Of a stretch of 64,000 nucleotides of DNA, positions 1 through 8,940 are shown piece after piece. The stretch covers positions 1 through 64,000 of the forward strand of contig JAIEPJ010000020.1 in NCBI GenBank assembly GCA_019749835.1, read 5' to 3'. The position numbers were made by a program, and so were the translations under genes. A model generated the notes under the pieces. It did not search any database, was not told where the DNA came from, and saw only the letters and a program-made list of their open reading frames with translations. Source of the stretch: Phreatobacter sp. Lineage in GTDB: Bacteria; Pseudomonadota; Alphaproteobacteria; Rhizobiales; Phreatobacteraceae. Within the stretch, counting starts at the first letter, position 1; each line of letters starts with the position of its first letter.

Positions 1-757
1 GAAAACGATCAGCAGGCCAGCAGAGTAGCTTAAACCAGCCGGGAATCTGTCCAAGGATCGGGGAGTAGCTCACTTTGCGACACGAGGGACTGCAAGGTGC
101 GAGTATGAACAGCCTCGTCAGAACTCACCCGAACAACAATTCAAGCGTCGAAGGAATGCAGCGGAAACCACGCAGCGACCATCCTTTGGCCTTCGGCGAT
201 CAGTGACCAGCTCTTTGCCGAGGTAAGGCCGGCGGCGGTTCAGACCCCGGTCTGGCGATTTTGTGTATTATGCATCCGAACTACGGTCTCTGGGATTCCG
301 TTTCATCGGGCACGCGCCTCAGTCTGTCCTGCTGTCGCCGAGGGTCGCCGCAGCGAGTTCCAAGGTGGGTCCTGCCGTGATGCGGGCCAAGGATACAAGC
401 GGCCTGTCGGTTCGTAATGATCGTGAGCAACGCTGGGCCCAGGGAATGATCGCGCGAGGTGCGGAACACGGCTGGAGATGGCTCCTGTTCACGTGCGGGC
501 TGTCCGGATCGCGAACGTGCAGCCCCCAAAGCGCGCCCGCTGAGGCAGCGACGATGTCGAGGAACCTCGCTGGTGGTGCGAGCGACGGGTGCAAAATTGA
601 GACGTATGGCTTCGGCAGGTCGCGGTCAGGACGATAGGAGAGCTGTGGAGATGGGTGACCTATCATCGACCCATAGGCGGAGGCATTGCATAGGCATTTG
701 CGCAACCTTCCAGGGAACTGCTGATGAGCGTGAGCGGGTGTTGCGGCACGCTGCATC
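1..757. other. Intergenic stretch, no supported gene
   Basis: Several overlapping reading frames exist on both strands, but none shows a recognisable domain, signal peptide or convincing ribosome binding site. The longest minus-strand frame runs on into the adaptor gene as its antisense shadow. The base composition is mixed and resembles the decayed intergenic blocks further along, so this could be eroded coding or mobile DNA. I cannot identify its source. Confidence 0.5.
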
Positions 758-1858
758 ATGAGTACGCCCCAGCCTACGGCAGCAGACGCCCGGCCTCGGC
801 GACGCTCCCCCACATTGTGGGCACTTCTGGCGCTCGTCGCTGGCATTGCCATCTGGTTCGGTTTCACCCGGCCCTGGGAAACAAAGCAGGTCGCTGTAGA
901 GGTGGAGACGGTGCATGCTCGCCCGACCCAGCGCGTTCTGGCAGTCAACGGGCGGATCGCGCCTGTTATGAAGGTTGATGTTAGCTCGACCATCGGCGGG
1001 CGCTTGCGATCGGTCCTGGTTCGTGAGGGCGATGTCCTGAAAACCGGCGATCTGGTTGCGGTCCTTGACGACGAGCAGCAGAAGGCGGCGGTTGCCCAGG
1101 CGGATGCAGCGGTCGACAGCGCAAGGGCAACCTTGCAGCAGGCCAAGGTCGAGTTTGAGCGGGCCAAGGCGCTCGGCGATACCATTTCGCGCAGGAACCT
1201 CGAAACCGCGCAACTCGCGGTGCAGACAGCACGGAACGATGTGGAACGCTTGTCCGCGGCGCGGGACCAAGCTGTCAGTCTTCTTGCTCAATACAGCATC
1301 AGGGCACCGTTTGACGGCACCGTGCTGGTGCGCGCTGGCGACCCTGGACAGGTCGTCAGTACCTCCAGCGTGCTCATCTCGATGGCCGACTTCACTCAGT
1401 TGCGTGCCGAAGCCGTCGTCGACGAGTTGTACTCCTCAGAGCTCAGGCGCGGTCTCAAGGCACGGCTGCAACCCACCGGCTACAATCGCACGCTTGAAGG
1501 TGAAGTAAGCTTCGTTTCGCCGAACGTTGAGACCACCACCGGCGGACGTCTCGTGCGCGTCGCAATAGCGGATATGCAAGGCTTGGCTTTGCCTATTGGA
1601 CTGTCGGTCAACCTCAATATCCTGGTCTCACAAGAGCCTGCAGCTATCACCGTCCCCCGAAGCGCAATCGTGGATCTGATGACCGCGCCGGCCGTATTTG
1701 TCATTGCAAGGGGCAGAGCAATCCGCCGCCCCATCGACTTCGTTGACTGGCCTTCCTCCCGGCTAATTGTTCGCAGCGGCCTCACAGACGGTGACGCGGT
1801 CATCATCGATCCGAAGACGCTGGTCGATGGATTGGCGGTCTCGGTCAAGGGGAGCTGA
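758..1858 (+). CDS. Periplasmic adaptor subunit of a MacA/DevB-like ABC exporter (HlyD family)
   Basis: A 366-residue membrane-fusion protein. An N-terminal membrane anchor lies at about residues 18-40. It is followed by a split lipoyl/barrel-sandwich domain (first half around GRIAPVMKVDVSSTIGG and VREGDVLKTGD, second half around YSIRAPFDGTVLVRAGDPG). Between the halves is an Ala/Gln/Arg-rich alpha-hairpin at about 110-175, then beta-barrel and membrane-proximal domains. Such proteins link an inner-membrane ABC exporter to an outer-membrane channel. It is first in a tight three-gene set with a MacB-type permease and an ATPase; no outer-membrane factor is present. The substrate is unknown: MacAB, DevBCA and LolCDE-like exporters move lipids, peptides, glycolipids or macrolides. 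I saw no strong Shine-Dalgarno, so the start is the first ATG giving a normal anchor. Confidence 0.9.
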   Translation: MSTPQPTAADARPRRRSPTLWALLALVAGIAIWFGFTRPWETKQVAVEVETVHARPTQRVLAVNGRIAPVMKVDVSSTIGGRLRSVLVREGDVLKTGDLVAVLDDEQQKAAVAQADAAVDSARATLQQAKVEFERAKALGDTISRRNLETAQLAVQTARNDVERLSAARDQAVSLLAQYSIRAPFDGTVLVRAGDPGQVVSTSSVLISMADFTQLRAEAVVDELYSSELRRGLKARLQPTGYNRTLEGEVSFVSPNVETTTGGRLVRVAIADMQGLALPIGLSVNLNILVSQEPAAITVPRSAIVDLMTAPAVFVIARGRAIRRPIDFVDWPSSRLIVRSGLTDGDAVIIDPKTLVDGLAVSVKGS

Positions 1859-1861
1859 GCG

Positions 1862-3067
1862 GTGACCTACAGCTTCAAGGTCGCTCTTCGGTATCTAGCC
1901 TCCAATCGCGCGCAGACAGCCCTTTTGATCGCTGGGGTCGCCGTCGGGGTCTACATCTTCGTTTTCATGAGCGCGCTGATTGGCGGGCTCGCGGTGCTGC
2001 TGCTCAATCGCACAGTGGGCAACATTGCCCATGTCACCATCCAAGCGCCCGACCGGGATCCTGTTTCGCTCTATGGCCGTGACAGCGGGACCCTTGTCGC
2101 GATCCTTAAATCGGTCCAGCAGCGAACGACGCTGCAGTCTGCAGCGGCATTTCTCCCCACAATCGAGGCTATTCCCAATGTCACGAGCGTTGCTGGCGTC
2201 GTCGCCGGAAACGGCTTTCTGACCAAGGGAGAGGCAATCGCTCCGGTGATTGTGACAGGCGTCGAGCCCGATCAGGTCTCGGCGATTGCCAATGTCGCCG
2301 GCAATCTCGTCGCCGGCTCTGGTGACCTCACGATCGGCAAAGCCCTCATCGGATCGGGCCTTGCAAAGACGATGGGGCTGCGGGTGGGTCAGAGAGTTTC
2401 CATTCGATCGGAACGGAATATCGATGCGACACTGCTCATCGGTGGCGTCTTTTCTCTAGGCGTTTCCAGCGTTGACGATGGCGCGATTTATGTTCACCTC
2501 CGAACGGCTCGTGTCTTGTTCGAACTGCCGGATGGAGTGTCCCGGCTGGAGGTCAAACTCGACGACCTGAGACTCGCCCCTGATGTTGCGCGCCGCATCG
2601 CAAACACGACCGGGCTTAAGTCGATCCCCTGGACCGAGAAGAACGAGCAGTTGCTGAATGGTTTGGTAGCTCAGGCCCGCTCTGGCGACGTGATCAAGGG
2701 GTTTGCGCTGGTTACGATCGTGATTGGCGTTGCCAGCGCCCTGTTGCTGTCGACCTATCGGCGACAATCTGAGATCGGCATCATGCGGGCCATGGGAGCG
2801 ACACGGCGGTTCGTGGTCGGCGTGTTCATGATCCAGGGCGGCTTGATCGGACTTGCGGGCGGCCTGCTTGGGGCCGGCCTCGGCTATCTGAGCCTATTGC
2901 CCTTCCCGCTGCCCGAGGCCACCAGTAGCACAGGCCTGCCAATCGCCATTGGCGAAGGCGCCTACGGAACCGCAATTCTGCTGACCTTCATTGGTGCAAT
3001 CTTCGCCGCGATCTGGCCAGCGAGCGCCGCCTCACGCGTCGACCCGGTCAAGGTCATTGGCCCATGA
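1862..3067 (+). CDS. MacB/FtsX-family ABC exporter permease
   Basis: A 401-residue permease starting at GTG, preceded by GGGGAG at good spacing. A first membrane helix (about residues 18-45) leads into a large periplasmic MacB core domain (about 50-275). The C-terminal FtsX domain has three more helices, beginning near IKGFALVTIVIGVAS and carrying the typical segment EIGIMRAMGATRRFVVG. The ATPase is a separate gene rather than fused, as in DevCA or LolCDE and unlike E. coli MacB. It starts 3 bp after the adaptor stop and overlaps the ATPase gene by ATGA, so the three genes are almost certainly co-translated. Confidence 0.92.
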   Translation: MTYSFKVALRYLASNRAQTALLIAGVAVGVYIFVFMSALIGGLAVLLLNRTVGNIAHVTIQAPDRDPVSLYGRDSGTLVAILKSVQQRTTLQSAAAFLPTIEAIPNVTSVAGVVAGNGFLTKGEAIAPVIVTGVEPDQVSAIANVAGNLVAGSGDLTIGKALIGSGLAKTMGLRVGQRVSIRSERNIDATLLIGGVFSLGVSSVDDGAIYVHLRTARVLFELPDGVSRLEVKLDDLRLAPDVARRIANTTGLKSIPWTEKNEQLLNGLVAQARSGDVIKGFALVTIVIGVASALLLSTYRRQSEIGIMRAMGATRRFVVGVFMIQGGLIGLAGGLLGAGLGYLSLLPFPLPEATSSTGLPIAIGEGAYGTAILLTFIGAIFAAIWPASAASRVDPVKVIGP

Positions 3068-3759
3068 TTGTAGACACGCCACTCCTGATCGTTACCGATC
3101 TGGTCAAGGAGTTCAACGATGGCGAAACTTCAACAACAGTTCTCAACGGCCTGTCTCTCAGTCTGTATCGGGGGGAACTTGTGGCACTCCTGGGCCCTTC
3201 AGGCTCTGGCAAATCGACGCTGCTCAGCATACTCGGCACCTTGATGCGGCCGACAAGTGGTCGGTTCGAGATGCTGGGCTTCAACCTGATCGGCGCCCGC
3301 GACGTCGATCTAACCGAGTTTCGTAACCAGCACATCGGCTTCGTTTTCCAAGCGCACAATCTGCTGCCCGACTTTACCGCGCTCGAAAACGTCATGTTCC
3401 CGGCAGCTACCCGAAAGGGTCGCGAAACATCAGTCGATCGAAGGCGGGCAACCGAGCTACTGGACAAGGTTGGGCTTGCCGATCGCCGCGACTTTCCGGC
3501 AAGCAAACTATCAGGAGGCCAGAAGCAGCGCGTGGCGGTGGCGCGTGCCTTGATGAACAGCCCTGATCTGGTACTCGCCGACGAACCCACGGGCAATCTC
3601 GATCGGGAGAGTGCAAGGCGGGTGATGGATCTCCTTATCGATCTCAACGGGACCGACGGTACCACCTTCCTGATCTCAACCCATGATGAGACGATCGCTG
3701 GTCAGTGCCGCCGGGAAATCCGCTTGCTCGATGGTCGACTTGCCCGAGAACGGCATTGA
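3064..3759 (+). CDS. ABC exporter ATP-binding protein (MacB/LolD/DevA type)
   Basis: A 231-residue ATPase with Walker A GPSGSGKST (about residue 42), Q-loop in FVFQAHNLLPDFTALENV, signature LSGGQKQR, Walker B LVLADEPTGNLD and switch histidine in ISTHDE. The DEPTGNLD motif and the overall length are those of the LolD/MacB/DevA family that powers FtsX-type permeases by mechanotransmission rather than by alternating access. It overlaps the permease by 4 bp and closes the operon. Directly after its stop comes a short IS3-like remnant on the other strand. Confidence 0.93.
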   Translation: MIVDTPLLIVTDLVKEFNDGETSTTVLNGLSLSLYRGELVALLGPSGSGKSTLLSILGTLMRPTSGRFEMLGFNLIGARDVDLTEFRNQHIGFVFQAHNLLPDFTALENVMFPAATRKGRETSVDRRRATELLDKVGLADRRDFPASKLSGGQKQRVAVARALMNSPDLVLADEPTGNLDRESARRVMDLLIDLNGTDGTTFLISTHDETIAGQCRREIRLLDGRLARERH

Positions 3760-3768
3760 CCTGGGACA

Positions 3769-3864
3769 CTAGGCAGGGTCCTGGTTTGGGTATAGCCGCT
3801 CAACCATAGAGACGAGCAAAGCGGCCCTCGCGGTTCCCGAGAAATTGTTCGTCGTCTTGCTCAT
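3769..3864 (-). pseudogene. IS3-family orfA N-terminal remnant
   Basis: On the minus strand an ATG opens a 31-codon frame beginning MSKTTNNFSGTARAALL, which then meets a stop. The beginning matches the usual start of IS3-group OrfA proteins (MSKxTNKFSPEVRxRAVRMV). The rest of OrfA and all of OrfB are missing, and no terminal inverted repeats could be delimited. The remnant lies 9 bp past the exporter operon, so it probably marks an old insertion followed by deletion. The assignment rests on roughly 17 residues. Confidence 0.4.
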
Positions 3865-4060
3865 GATGGCTCGTCCTTCTCAGGAGTTGAGCCCTCCGGC
3901 AAACCCATTGCGGTTCACACCCTCACCTACACCACGCGTCAGGACACGACCATTGCACCGCCATTGACCAAGCCAATTTTCTCTGACAGTGCTCCATTGT
4001 GTTCTGGAATGTGTCAGTCGAAGAGTATTTCACGAAAGAAGACGCAAAAAATGGACGCTT

Positions 4061-5038
4061 ATGCTCAAACGTGAAATCGTCGTCATGATCTGCAGCCGCG
4101 GGCGCGAAGCCATGCTCGCCCGGCTCCTCGATGATCTGCTCGACGGCTTCCTACCAGCGCTGGCTGAAGGCGGGTGGACCGCCTCGGTTTTCGTTTACGC
4201 ACAGCTCTACGGCGAGGACTATCTCGACTTCCTCGCCGTCCGGCACGCCGAAGCCTTTGCCGATGGCCGGCTCTTGGTCGTACCCTCCGAGCGCCCCCAT
4301 ACGCGCATCGGCGACGTCGTGCATACCGCGATCACGGCCATGCATGAACGGCTTTCTTACCGGCTCGCCATGCTGATCGACGACGACAGCCTTTATACGC
4401 CCGATACCCTGGTCGAGGACAATCTCCGCCGCGCGGTCGCGGCCTTCGTCGATGGAGGCCAGCACTGCTTCTCAATCAAACTCGGCCAGGAACGTGACTT
4501 CGTGATAGGCCCCTTCCTCGATACGGAAAACCCGATCGCGCCCTTCAAGGAGAAGATGATCTGGGTGAGCCGCGCCGTGCTCGATGACGTGCTGGCGCTG
4601 CCGCACTTCTCCGATCTGTCCATCGCAGAGGACACGGTGATCACGGCCCTTGCCTGGCTCCGCGATCCTGACGCCTGCCGCTCGGTGCACGGCATCGCCA
4701 GTTTCGTTCATTTCGGGGTTGAGACGCTGCCAGGCTTGCAGGGCGGCGAGGTTGCCGGCGGCTACGCCGACCTCGTGGGTTTCGCCGGCCCCCCCACTGC
4801 TGCGGCCCCTCATGGCAAGTACGATCAGGCGCTTCGCTCGGGCGTGACACATTGGCACGTGATGCCGGATGTTTTCGTCGGAGCAGACCATCCGCACTTC
4901 ATCTACGCCGGCCTGCGCGCAGATGCCGCCCGACCGACGTCTGCAGTCCAGAACGGCTCCAGCCAGTGCTGTCAGACCAACCAAAATAGCCTCGGAAGCT
5001 GCCCCTACCCCAGCACGGCTCAGGCAACGCCCAGCTGA
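4061..5038 (+). CDS. Glycosyltransferase-like protein, C-terminus probably altered
   Basis: A 325-residue protein from the ATG at 4061; an upstream in-frame ATG at 3989 would add an unlikely basic leader. The N-terminus EIVVMICSRGREAMLARLL resembles the nucleotide-binding start of GT-A glycosyltransferases. A DDD motif in LAMLIDDDSLYTPD (near residue 107) could be the metal-binding DxD site. A later acidic segment (LSIAEDTVITALAWL) fits a catalytic region. The family is not one I can name. The last 35 or so residues (after HFIYAGLRADAA) are low-complexity and not domain-like, and the stop lies at the edge of a dispersed repeat. The original C-terminus may therefore have been replaced. The neighbours give no pathway clue. 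Confidence 0.6.
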   Translation: MLKREIVVMICSRGREAMLARLLDDLLDGFLPALAEGGWTASVFVYAQLYGEDYLDFLAVRHAEAFADGRLLVVPSERPHTRIGDVVHTAITAMHERLSYRLAMLIDDDSLYTPDTLVEDNLRRAVAAFVDGGQHCFSIKLGQERDFVIGPFLDTENPIAPFKEKMIWVSRAVLDDVLALPHFSDLSIAEDTVITALAWLRDPDACRSVHGIASFVHFGVETLPGLQGGEVAGGYADLVGFAGPPTAAAPHGKYDQALRSGVTHWHVMPDVFVGADHPHFIYAGLRADAARPTSAVQNGSSQCCQTNQNSLGSCPYPSTAQATPS

Positions 5039-5041
5039 CGC

Positions 5042-5235
5042 CATGAACCGCCCTGGGTTTGCCGAGGCAGGTGGCGAGAGAACTACCCCTATCTTCGGCT
5101 TGGCCAGCGACGCCTAGCAAACTCGTCGGCTGCCGCCGGCAGGACTTTGTGATGGGCTCGAGGTGGCGGCAGATTCACCGAGCGCGCGGCAGGCTCGAGA
5201 TGCCGGCGTGCATAAGAGCGCGCAGCGGCAACTAC
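5042..5235. repeat. Dispersed ~200-bp repeat R2, copy 1
   Basis: This stretch aligns with 34745-34965 with many substitutions and short indels. Shared landmarks include CTTGGGTTGCC/CCTGGGTTTGCC near the left edge, GCAAACTC followed by GGCTGCCGC, and CAGACTCACCGAGCGGGC/CAGATTCACCGAGCGCGC. Parallel translation on either strand gives alignable but stop-containing peptides in both copies, so it is decayed or non-coding. It lies 76 bp from the dusA-like fragment, on the side expected for island DNA. Confidence 0.6.
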
Positions 5236-5308
5236 AACATTCCTACAACATGAAAGAATGAGCGCCGTTCAACCATCTGATTCTTCGATCGTTTTCGGGA
5301 AAATTCGT

Positions 5309-5455
5309 CCCATCCATCATCGGTGCCACAGCAAAGCGCCAGGGGCTCGTTTTGGCCTCAAAACCAGCCTTCATGCGGCATCTCGTCATATCGCCCAGCA
5401 TCATTCGGCGCTGGAACTACACCATTCGGCATCATTCGCACCGCAAACCTGACCG
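5309..5455 (-). repeat. dusA 5'-end fragment, copy 1 (putative att scar)
   Basis: On the minus strand an ATG at 5374 opens a frame that reads SPWRFAVAPMMDG, matching the conserved N-terminus of tRNA-dihydrouridine synthase A (family pattern RFSVAPMMDWTDRHCR). After the MMD residues the reading departs from DusA and stops within about 15 codons. Similarity to the copies at 26825 and 35019 continues about 80 bp upstream of the start codon, into what would be the dusA leader. Only the 5' tip of the gene is present. This is what a dusA-targeting island leaves at one junction. Confidence 0.65.
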
Positions 5456-5733
5456 GCAATCGCCGATGATCACCCTCAGCTACACAACGCTATGGGACAT
5501 GACAAAGGTCAAGACGCGGTCGATCTCGCCTTTTGCCGCGGGTTGTCAGCCCTTTAGCCGAACCGCACCGCGGCCGTTGGCAGCTGGAGCCTTCGACTGA
5601 GACCAGGTGCCTGCGGGCTACTACGGCTGAATGACCGTTGGCTTTTGGGCCCGAAGCCGACGCTGGGAATGTCCGCATTCTCCCTGGCCGCCGGACCTTC
5701 GCCCACGGTCGAGCAGCACGATGTGTTTCGCGC

Positions 5734-6822
5734 CTAGGGCAGTTCGATGATCTCCACCCAGTTCGGATCCTTGCCGAGGGGCAGGCGGTGGGTCGCGCCG
5801 AGGCGTCCCGACTGCGGGTCGATCGCGTAGAGCGTTGCCGCATGCGACTTCTGCCCGACGGCGACGAGGAATTGGCCGGCAGAATCGAGCGCGAAACCGC
5901 GCGGCTGTTCTTCGGTCGGCACGACGGCCGTGCGGGTCAACCTGCCCGTCGCCGCATCGACGTCGAAGACGGACAACGTGCTCGATCGCCGCTCCGAGGC
6001 GTAGAGGCGCCGCCCATCGGTGCTGATCCGCACCTCGGCAGCCCAGGGCGCGCCACCCTGGAACCCGTCCGGCAAGGTCGTGACGCGCTCGATGCGGTTG
6101 CCGAGAAGGCCGGCGCCAGGATCGTAGGGGTACACGTTGATGGTCGCATCGAGTTCGTTGAGCAGATAGACGAACCGGTCGCCTGGATGAAACACGAAAT
6201 GCCGCGGGCCCTGACCCGTATCCGTCTCGATGAGGGGCGCACTGGCAGGCCGCAGTTGGCCCATCGTCGCATCGAAGGTGAACTGGAGAACGACGTCCCC
6301 GCCCAGATTGGTGGCGAAGGCGTGGCGGTTGCTCCGGTCGGTCATCACGGCGTGGGCATGCCGGCGTGTCGCGACGATCTGCGTCGGTTCGGCCGCCACG
6401 GCCCCGTTCGGACCGATGGCGTTCACCGCCACCTTGTCGCCGCCGTAGGAGGCGCTGAGCAGGAACCGCCCGGTCCGGTCGGTCGCGATGTAGGCCATGC
6501 TGTCGGGAAGCGGGGTGGTAGCGACGGGGCTGAGTTCACCCGTCGCTGGGTTGATGCTGAACGAGGCCACGGAGAAGGGCTGCGATCGCAGCGCGACAAG
6601 GAGAAAGCGCTTGTCCGGAGTCACGGCGATCGGCATCGCCGTGCCAGTTACCGGGACGGTCTGGACTGGCCGGAGCACACGGGCCTCCCGGTCGATCCGC
6701 AGGACACTGATCTCCCGGCTTTCGGCGTTGGAGACGTAGACGTAGGTAGGCGCCGCGGCTGGCGTCGGCGACAGGCCGATGGCGGTCGCCATCACGACCG
6801 AGGCGAGGATGTGGCGCTTCAT
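5734..6822 (-). CDS. Secreted seven-bladed beta-propeller lactonase (6-phosphogluconolactonase-like)
   Basis: A 362-residue protein with a Sec signal peptide (about residues 1-24, ending PTPAAAP). It then carries repeated propeller blades of the lactonase/YbhE type: YVYVSNAESREISVLRID, MPIAVTPDKRFLLVAL, GPRHFVFHPGDRFVYLLNEL, EVRISTDGRRLYASER and PRGFALDSAGQFLVAVGQ. The start ATG is preceded by GGAGGG. Cytosolic relatives hydrolyse 6-phosphogluconolactone. This copy is exported, so its substrate is more likely an unphosphorylated sugar-acid lactone outside the inner membrane, which fits its place behind kdgD and a solute-binding-protein transporter. It is last in the minus-strand cluster, 152 bp after kdgD. 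Confidence 0.85.
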   Translation of the reverse strand: MKRHILASVVMATAIGLSPTPAAAPTYVYVSNAESREISVLRIDREARVLRPVQTVPVTGTAMPIAVTPDKRFLLVALRSQPFSVASFSINPATGELSPVATTPLPDSMAYIATDRTGRFLLSASYGGDKVAVNAIGPNGAVAAEPTQIVATRRHAHAVMTDRSNRHAFATNLGGDVVLQFTFDATMGQLRPASAPLIETDTGQGPRHFVFHPGDRFVYLLNELDATINVYPYDPGAGLLGNRIERVTTLPDGFQGGAPWAAEVRISTDGRRLYASERRSSTLSVFDVDAATGRLTRTAVVPTEEQPRGFALDSAGQFLVAVGQKSHAATLYAIDPQSGRLGATHRLPLGKDPNWVEIIELP

Positions 6823-6974
6823 GGGTCCCTCCGGTTCCGGCTCGTGGCCCGGCTCCGCTTGCTGCGGACGTCTCCGGACAGGCTAGGCGGGCGGCTCACG
6901 CCCGGCCAAATCAATGTCGATATGGATCCGTGCGGGGACGACATGGATGGACGGCCGCCATCCCCGGCGGAGCG

Positions 6975-7922
6975 TCATGCCGCCTTAGGACGGGCGGCGA
7001 AGATGCCGCTGTCCAGCCTGCGGACGAGGGCGGCGAGTTCTTCGGTCTCGGCTTCACCGAGATCCGTCAGCGGCGCTCGGACCGGCCCGGAATTCCGCCC
7101 GATGACCTTCATCCCGGCCTTGATGATCGAGACCGCATAGCCCTTGCGCCGGTTGCGAATGGCGAGCAGCGGCAGGATGAAGTCCTTGAGTCCGGCTTCC
7201 ACCGTCCGGTGGTCGCGTTGCCGCACGGCCGCGTAGAAGCGTGTCGAGAACTCCGGCACGAAATTGAAAACGGCCGAGGAGTAGGTCGTCACGCCCATCT
7301 CCAGATAGGGCATGGCGAAGGTCTCGGCGGTCGGCAGGCCGCCGACATATGTCAGGCGGTCGCCCATCCTCGAGCCGATCCGCTGCATCAGTTCGAGGTC
7401 CCCGACGCCGTCCTTGAAGCCCACGAGGTTGGGACAGCGCTCGCAGAGCCGCGCCAGCGTATCCTCGGTCAGAATGGCGTTGTCGCGGTTGTAGACGATG
7501 ACGCCGAGGCTGGTGGAACGGCAGACAGCCTCGACATGCGCAGCAAGACCTTCCTGCTCCGAGTTGACGAGATAGGGCGGCAGCAGCAGGATTCCGTCGG
7601 CACCGGCCTTTTCGACACTCTGGGCGAGGTCGCAGGCGATGGCGGTGCCGTAACCCACCCCGGCCAGGACCGGGACTCGCCCGGCTGTCTCGGCCACCGC
7701 GACCGCGACGATGCGTGCGACCTCCTCCGGCGTCAGGGAGAAGAACTCGCCTGTGCCGCCACACGAAAAGAGCCCCGCCACCTCGTAGCCACAGAGCCAG
7801 TCGAGGTTCGAGCGATAGCGCTCCTCGTCGAAGGCGAAGTCAGCGTCGAAGGGCGTGACGGGGAAGGACAGGAGCCCGCTGCCGATCGTCAGGGCCATTT
7901 CCTTCGGGGTCATTCCGGCCAT
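6975..7922 (-). CDS. kdgD: 5-dehydro-4-deoxyglucarate dehydratase
   Basis: A 315-residue TIM-barrel enzyme of the DapA/NAL superfamily. KdgD converts 5-dehydro-4-deoxy-D-glucarate to 2,5-dioxopentanoate (alpha-ketoglutarate semialdehyde), releasing water and CO2. The family start [20 protein letters not shown], the substrate loop [12 protein letters not shown], tyrosine in VIVYNRDNA (Tyr144) and the Schiff-base lysine in GFKDGVGD (Lys170) are all present. I chose the ATG at 7922 because GAGGAG lies 8 bases before it; the GTG at 7931 would overlap that site. Neither glucarate dehydratase nor an obvious dedicated semialdehyde dehydrogenase is adjacent. With the lactonase and transporter upstream, uptake and breakdown of an aldarate is the likely role. 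Confidence 0.92.
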   Translation of the reverse strand: MAGMTPKEMALTIGSGLLSFPVTPFDADFAFDEERYRSNLDWLCGYEVAGLFSCGGTGEFFSLTPEEVARIVAVAVAETAGRVPVLAGVGYGTAIACDLAQSVEKAGADGILLLPPYLVNSEQEGLAAHVEAVCRSTSLGVIVYNRDNAILTEDTLARLCERCPNLVGFKDGVGDLELMQRIGSRMGDRLTYVGGLPTAETFAMPYLEMGVTTYSSAVFNFVPEFSTRFYAAVRQRDHRTVEAGLKDFILPLLAIRNRRKGYAVSIIKAGMKVIGRNSGPVRAPLTDLGEAETEELAALVRRLDSGIFAARPKAA

Positions 7923-8046
7923 TGCTGCCACTCCTCATGGAGCCCCGCGCGGGGGCGCTCGTTGCTGCGGGAAGGATGGCGCAGGCACGGGGGTGATGCC
8001 CGACCAAAGGCTGGATGAATCGATGCCGAATGTGGAACGATCGGCC

Positions 8047-8934
8047 TCAGGCGGTCATCTTGCGCGCAACGTCGAGCAGGATCGGGATGGCGGGGTTGGT
8101 GCTCTGCTCGCGCCAGACCATGAACAGTTCGGCGAGAACCGGCTTCTGCAGCGCGATCGGCCGCAGCACCACGTCGCGGAACTGCAGGTTGTCCGCGGCC
8201 TCGGGCACGATCGCGACGCCGACGCCGGCATGGACCAGCGCGAGGATCGAATGGATCTGCGCCAGGTACTGAACATGGTTCGGGGAAAGCCCGCCGCGGG
8301 CGAGAATCTCGACGACGAGATCGTGGAAGTAGCGCGCCTCGTAGGGCGCGTACATGATGAACGGGTCCGCGGCGAGCTGCTCGAGCTTGACGCTGGTCTG
8401 CCTGGCACGCGGATGGTTCCGCGGTAGCGCGGCCAGCATCGGCTCCGCCATGACCCGGAAGGAGCCGAGCCCCACGGGCGGCATGGGCGGGCGCATCAGT
8501 CCGATGTCGATTTCCCCCGAGAGCAGCCGTTTCAGCTGGTCACCGCTGACCATTTCCTTGAGCGACAGGGCGACGTCCGGCAGTTCGCTCCGGCACGAAG
8601 CGACCAGGCTGGGAAGGTAGCTGTAGGCCGAGGCCGCGGTGAACCCGACCTTCAGGGATCCCGCCCGGCCACGCGCCACCCGCTTGACCAGCAGAGCCGA
8701 ACTCTCGGCGAGACCGAGGATATGGCGAGCTTCGGGCAGGAAGCTCTGCCCCGCCGGGGTCAGCTTCACCGATCGGCTCGAACGCTCCAGAAGCTTGACG
8801 TCGAGAATGCGTTCGAGAATCTGAATCTGCCGGCTCAGCGGCGGCTGGGTCATGTTCAGCCGGATCGCCGCCCGGCCGAAATGCAACTCGTCGGCCACGG
8901 CGACGAAGCAGCGCAGCTGTCCAAGGTCAAACAT
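8047..8934 (-). CDS. LysR-family transcriptional regulator
   Basis: 295 residues. A winged helix-turn-helix occupies about residues 1-60 (LRCFVAVADELHFGRAAIRL, then MTQPPLSRQIQILERIL). A linker helix and a periplasmic-binding-fold effector domain follow (about 90-290). It lies within the minus-strand cluster, 6 bp after tctA and before kdgD, rather than divergent from its targets. It probably senses an aldarate or a related intermediate and controls the transporter and kdgD (inference from position). Confidence 0.9.
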   Translation of the reverse strand: MFDLGQLRCFVAVADELHFGRAAIRLNMTQPPLSRQIQILERILDVKLLERSSRSVKLTPAGQSFLPEARHILGLAESSALLVKRVARGRAGSLKVGFTAASAYSYLPSLVASCRSELPDVALSLKEMVSGDQLKRLLSGEIDIGLMRPPMPPVGLGSFRVMAEPMLAALPRNHPRARQTSVKLEQLAADPFIMYAPYEARYFHDLVVEILARGGLSPNHVQYLAQIHSILALVHAGVGVAIVPEAADNLQFRDVVLRPIALQKPVLAELFMVWREQSTNPAIPILLDVARKMTA

Positions 8935-8940
8935 GGCCGC

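Noticed and set aside
281..400. Possible fourth dusA-like fragment (minus strand CCCGCATCACGGC)
   Set aside because: Only about 13 bases resemble the region around the fragment start codon. The WRFAVAPMMD part is absent.
5638..7140. 500-codon plus-strand open frame over the lactonase and kdgD
   Set aside because: It is antisense to two genes with clear domains, has charge-rich unstructured composition and no recognisable motif. It is a GC-driven shadow.
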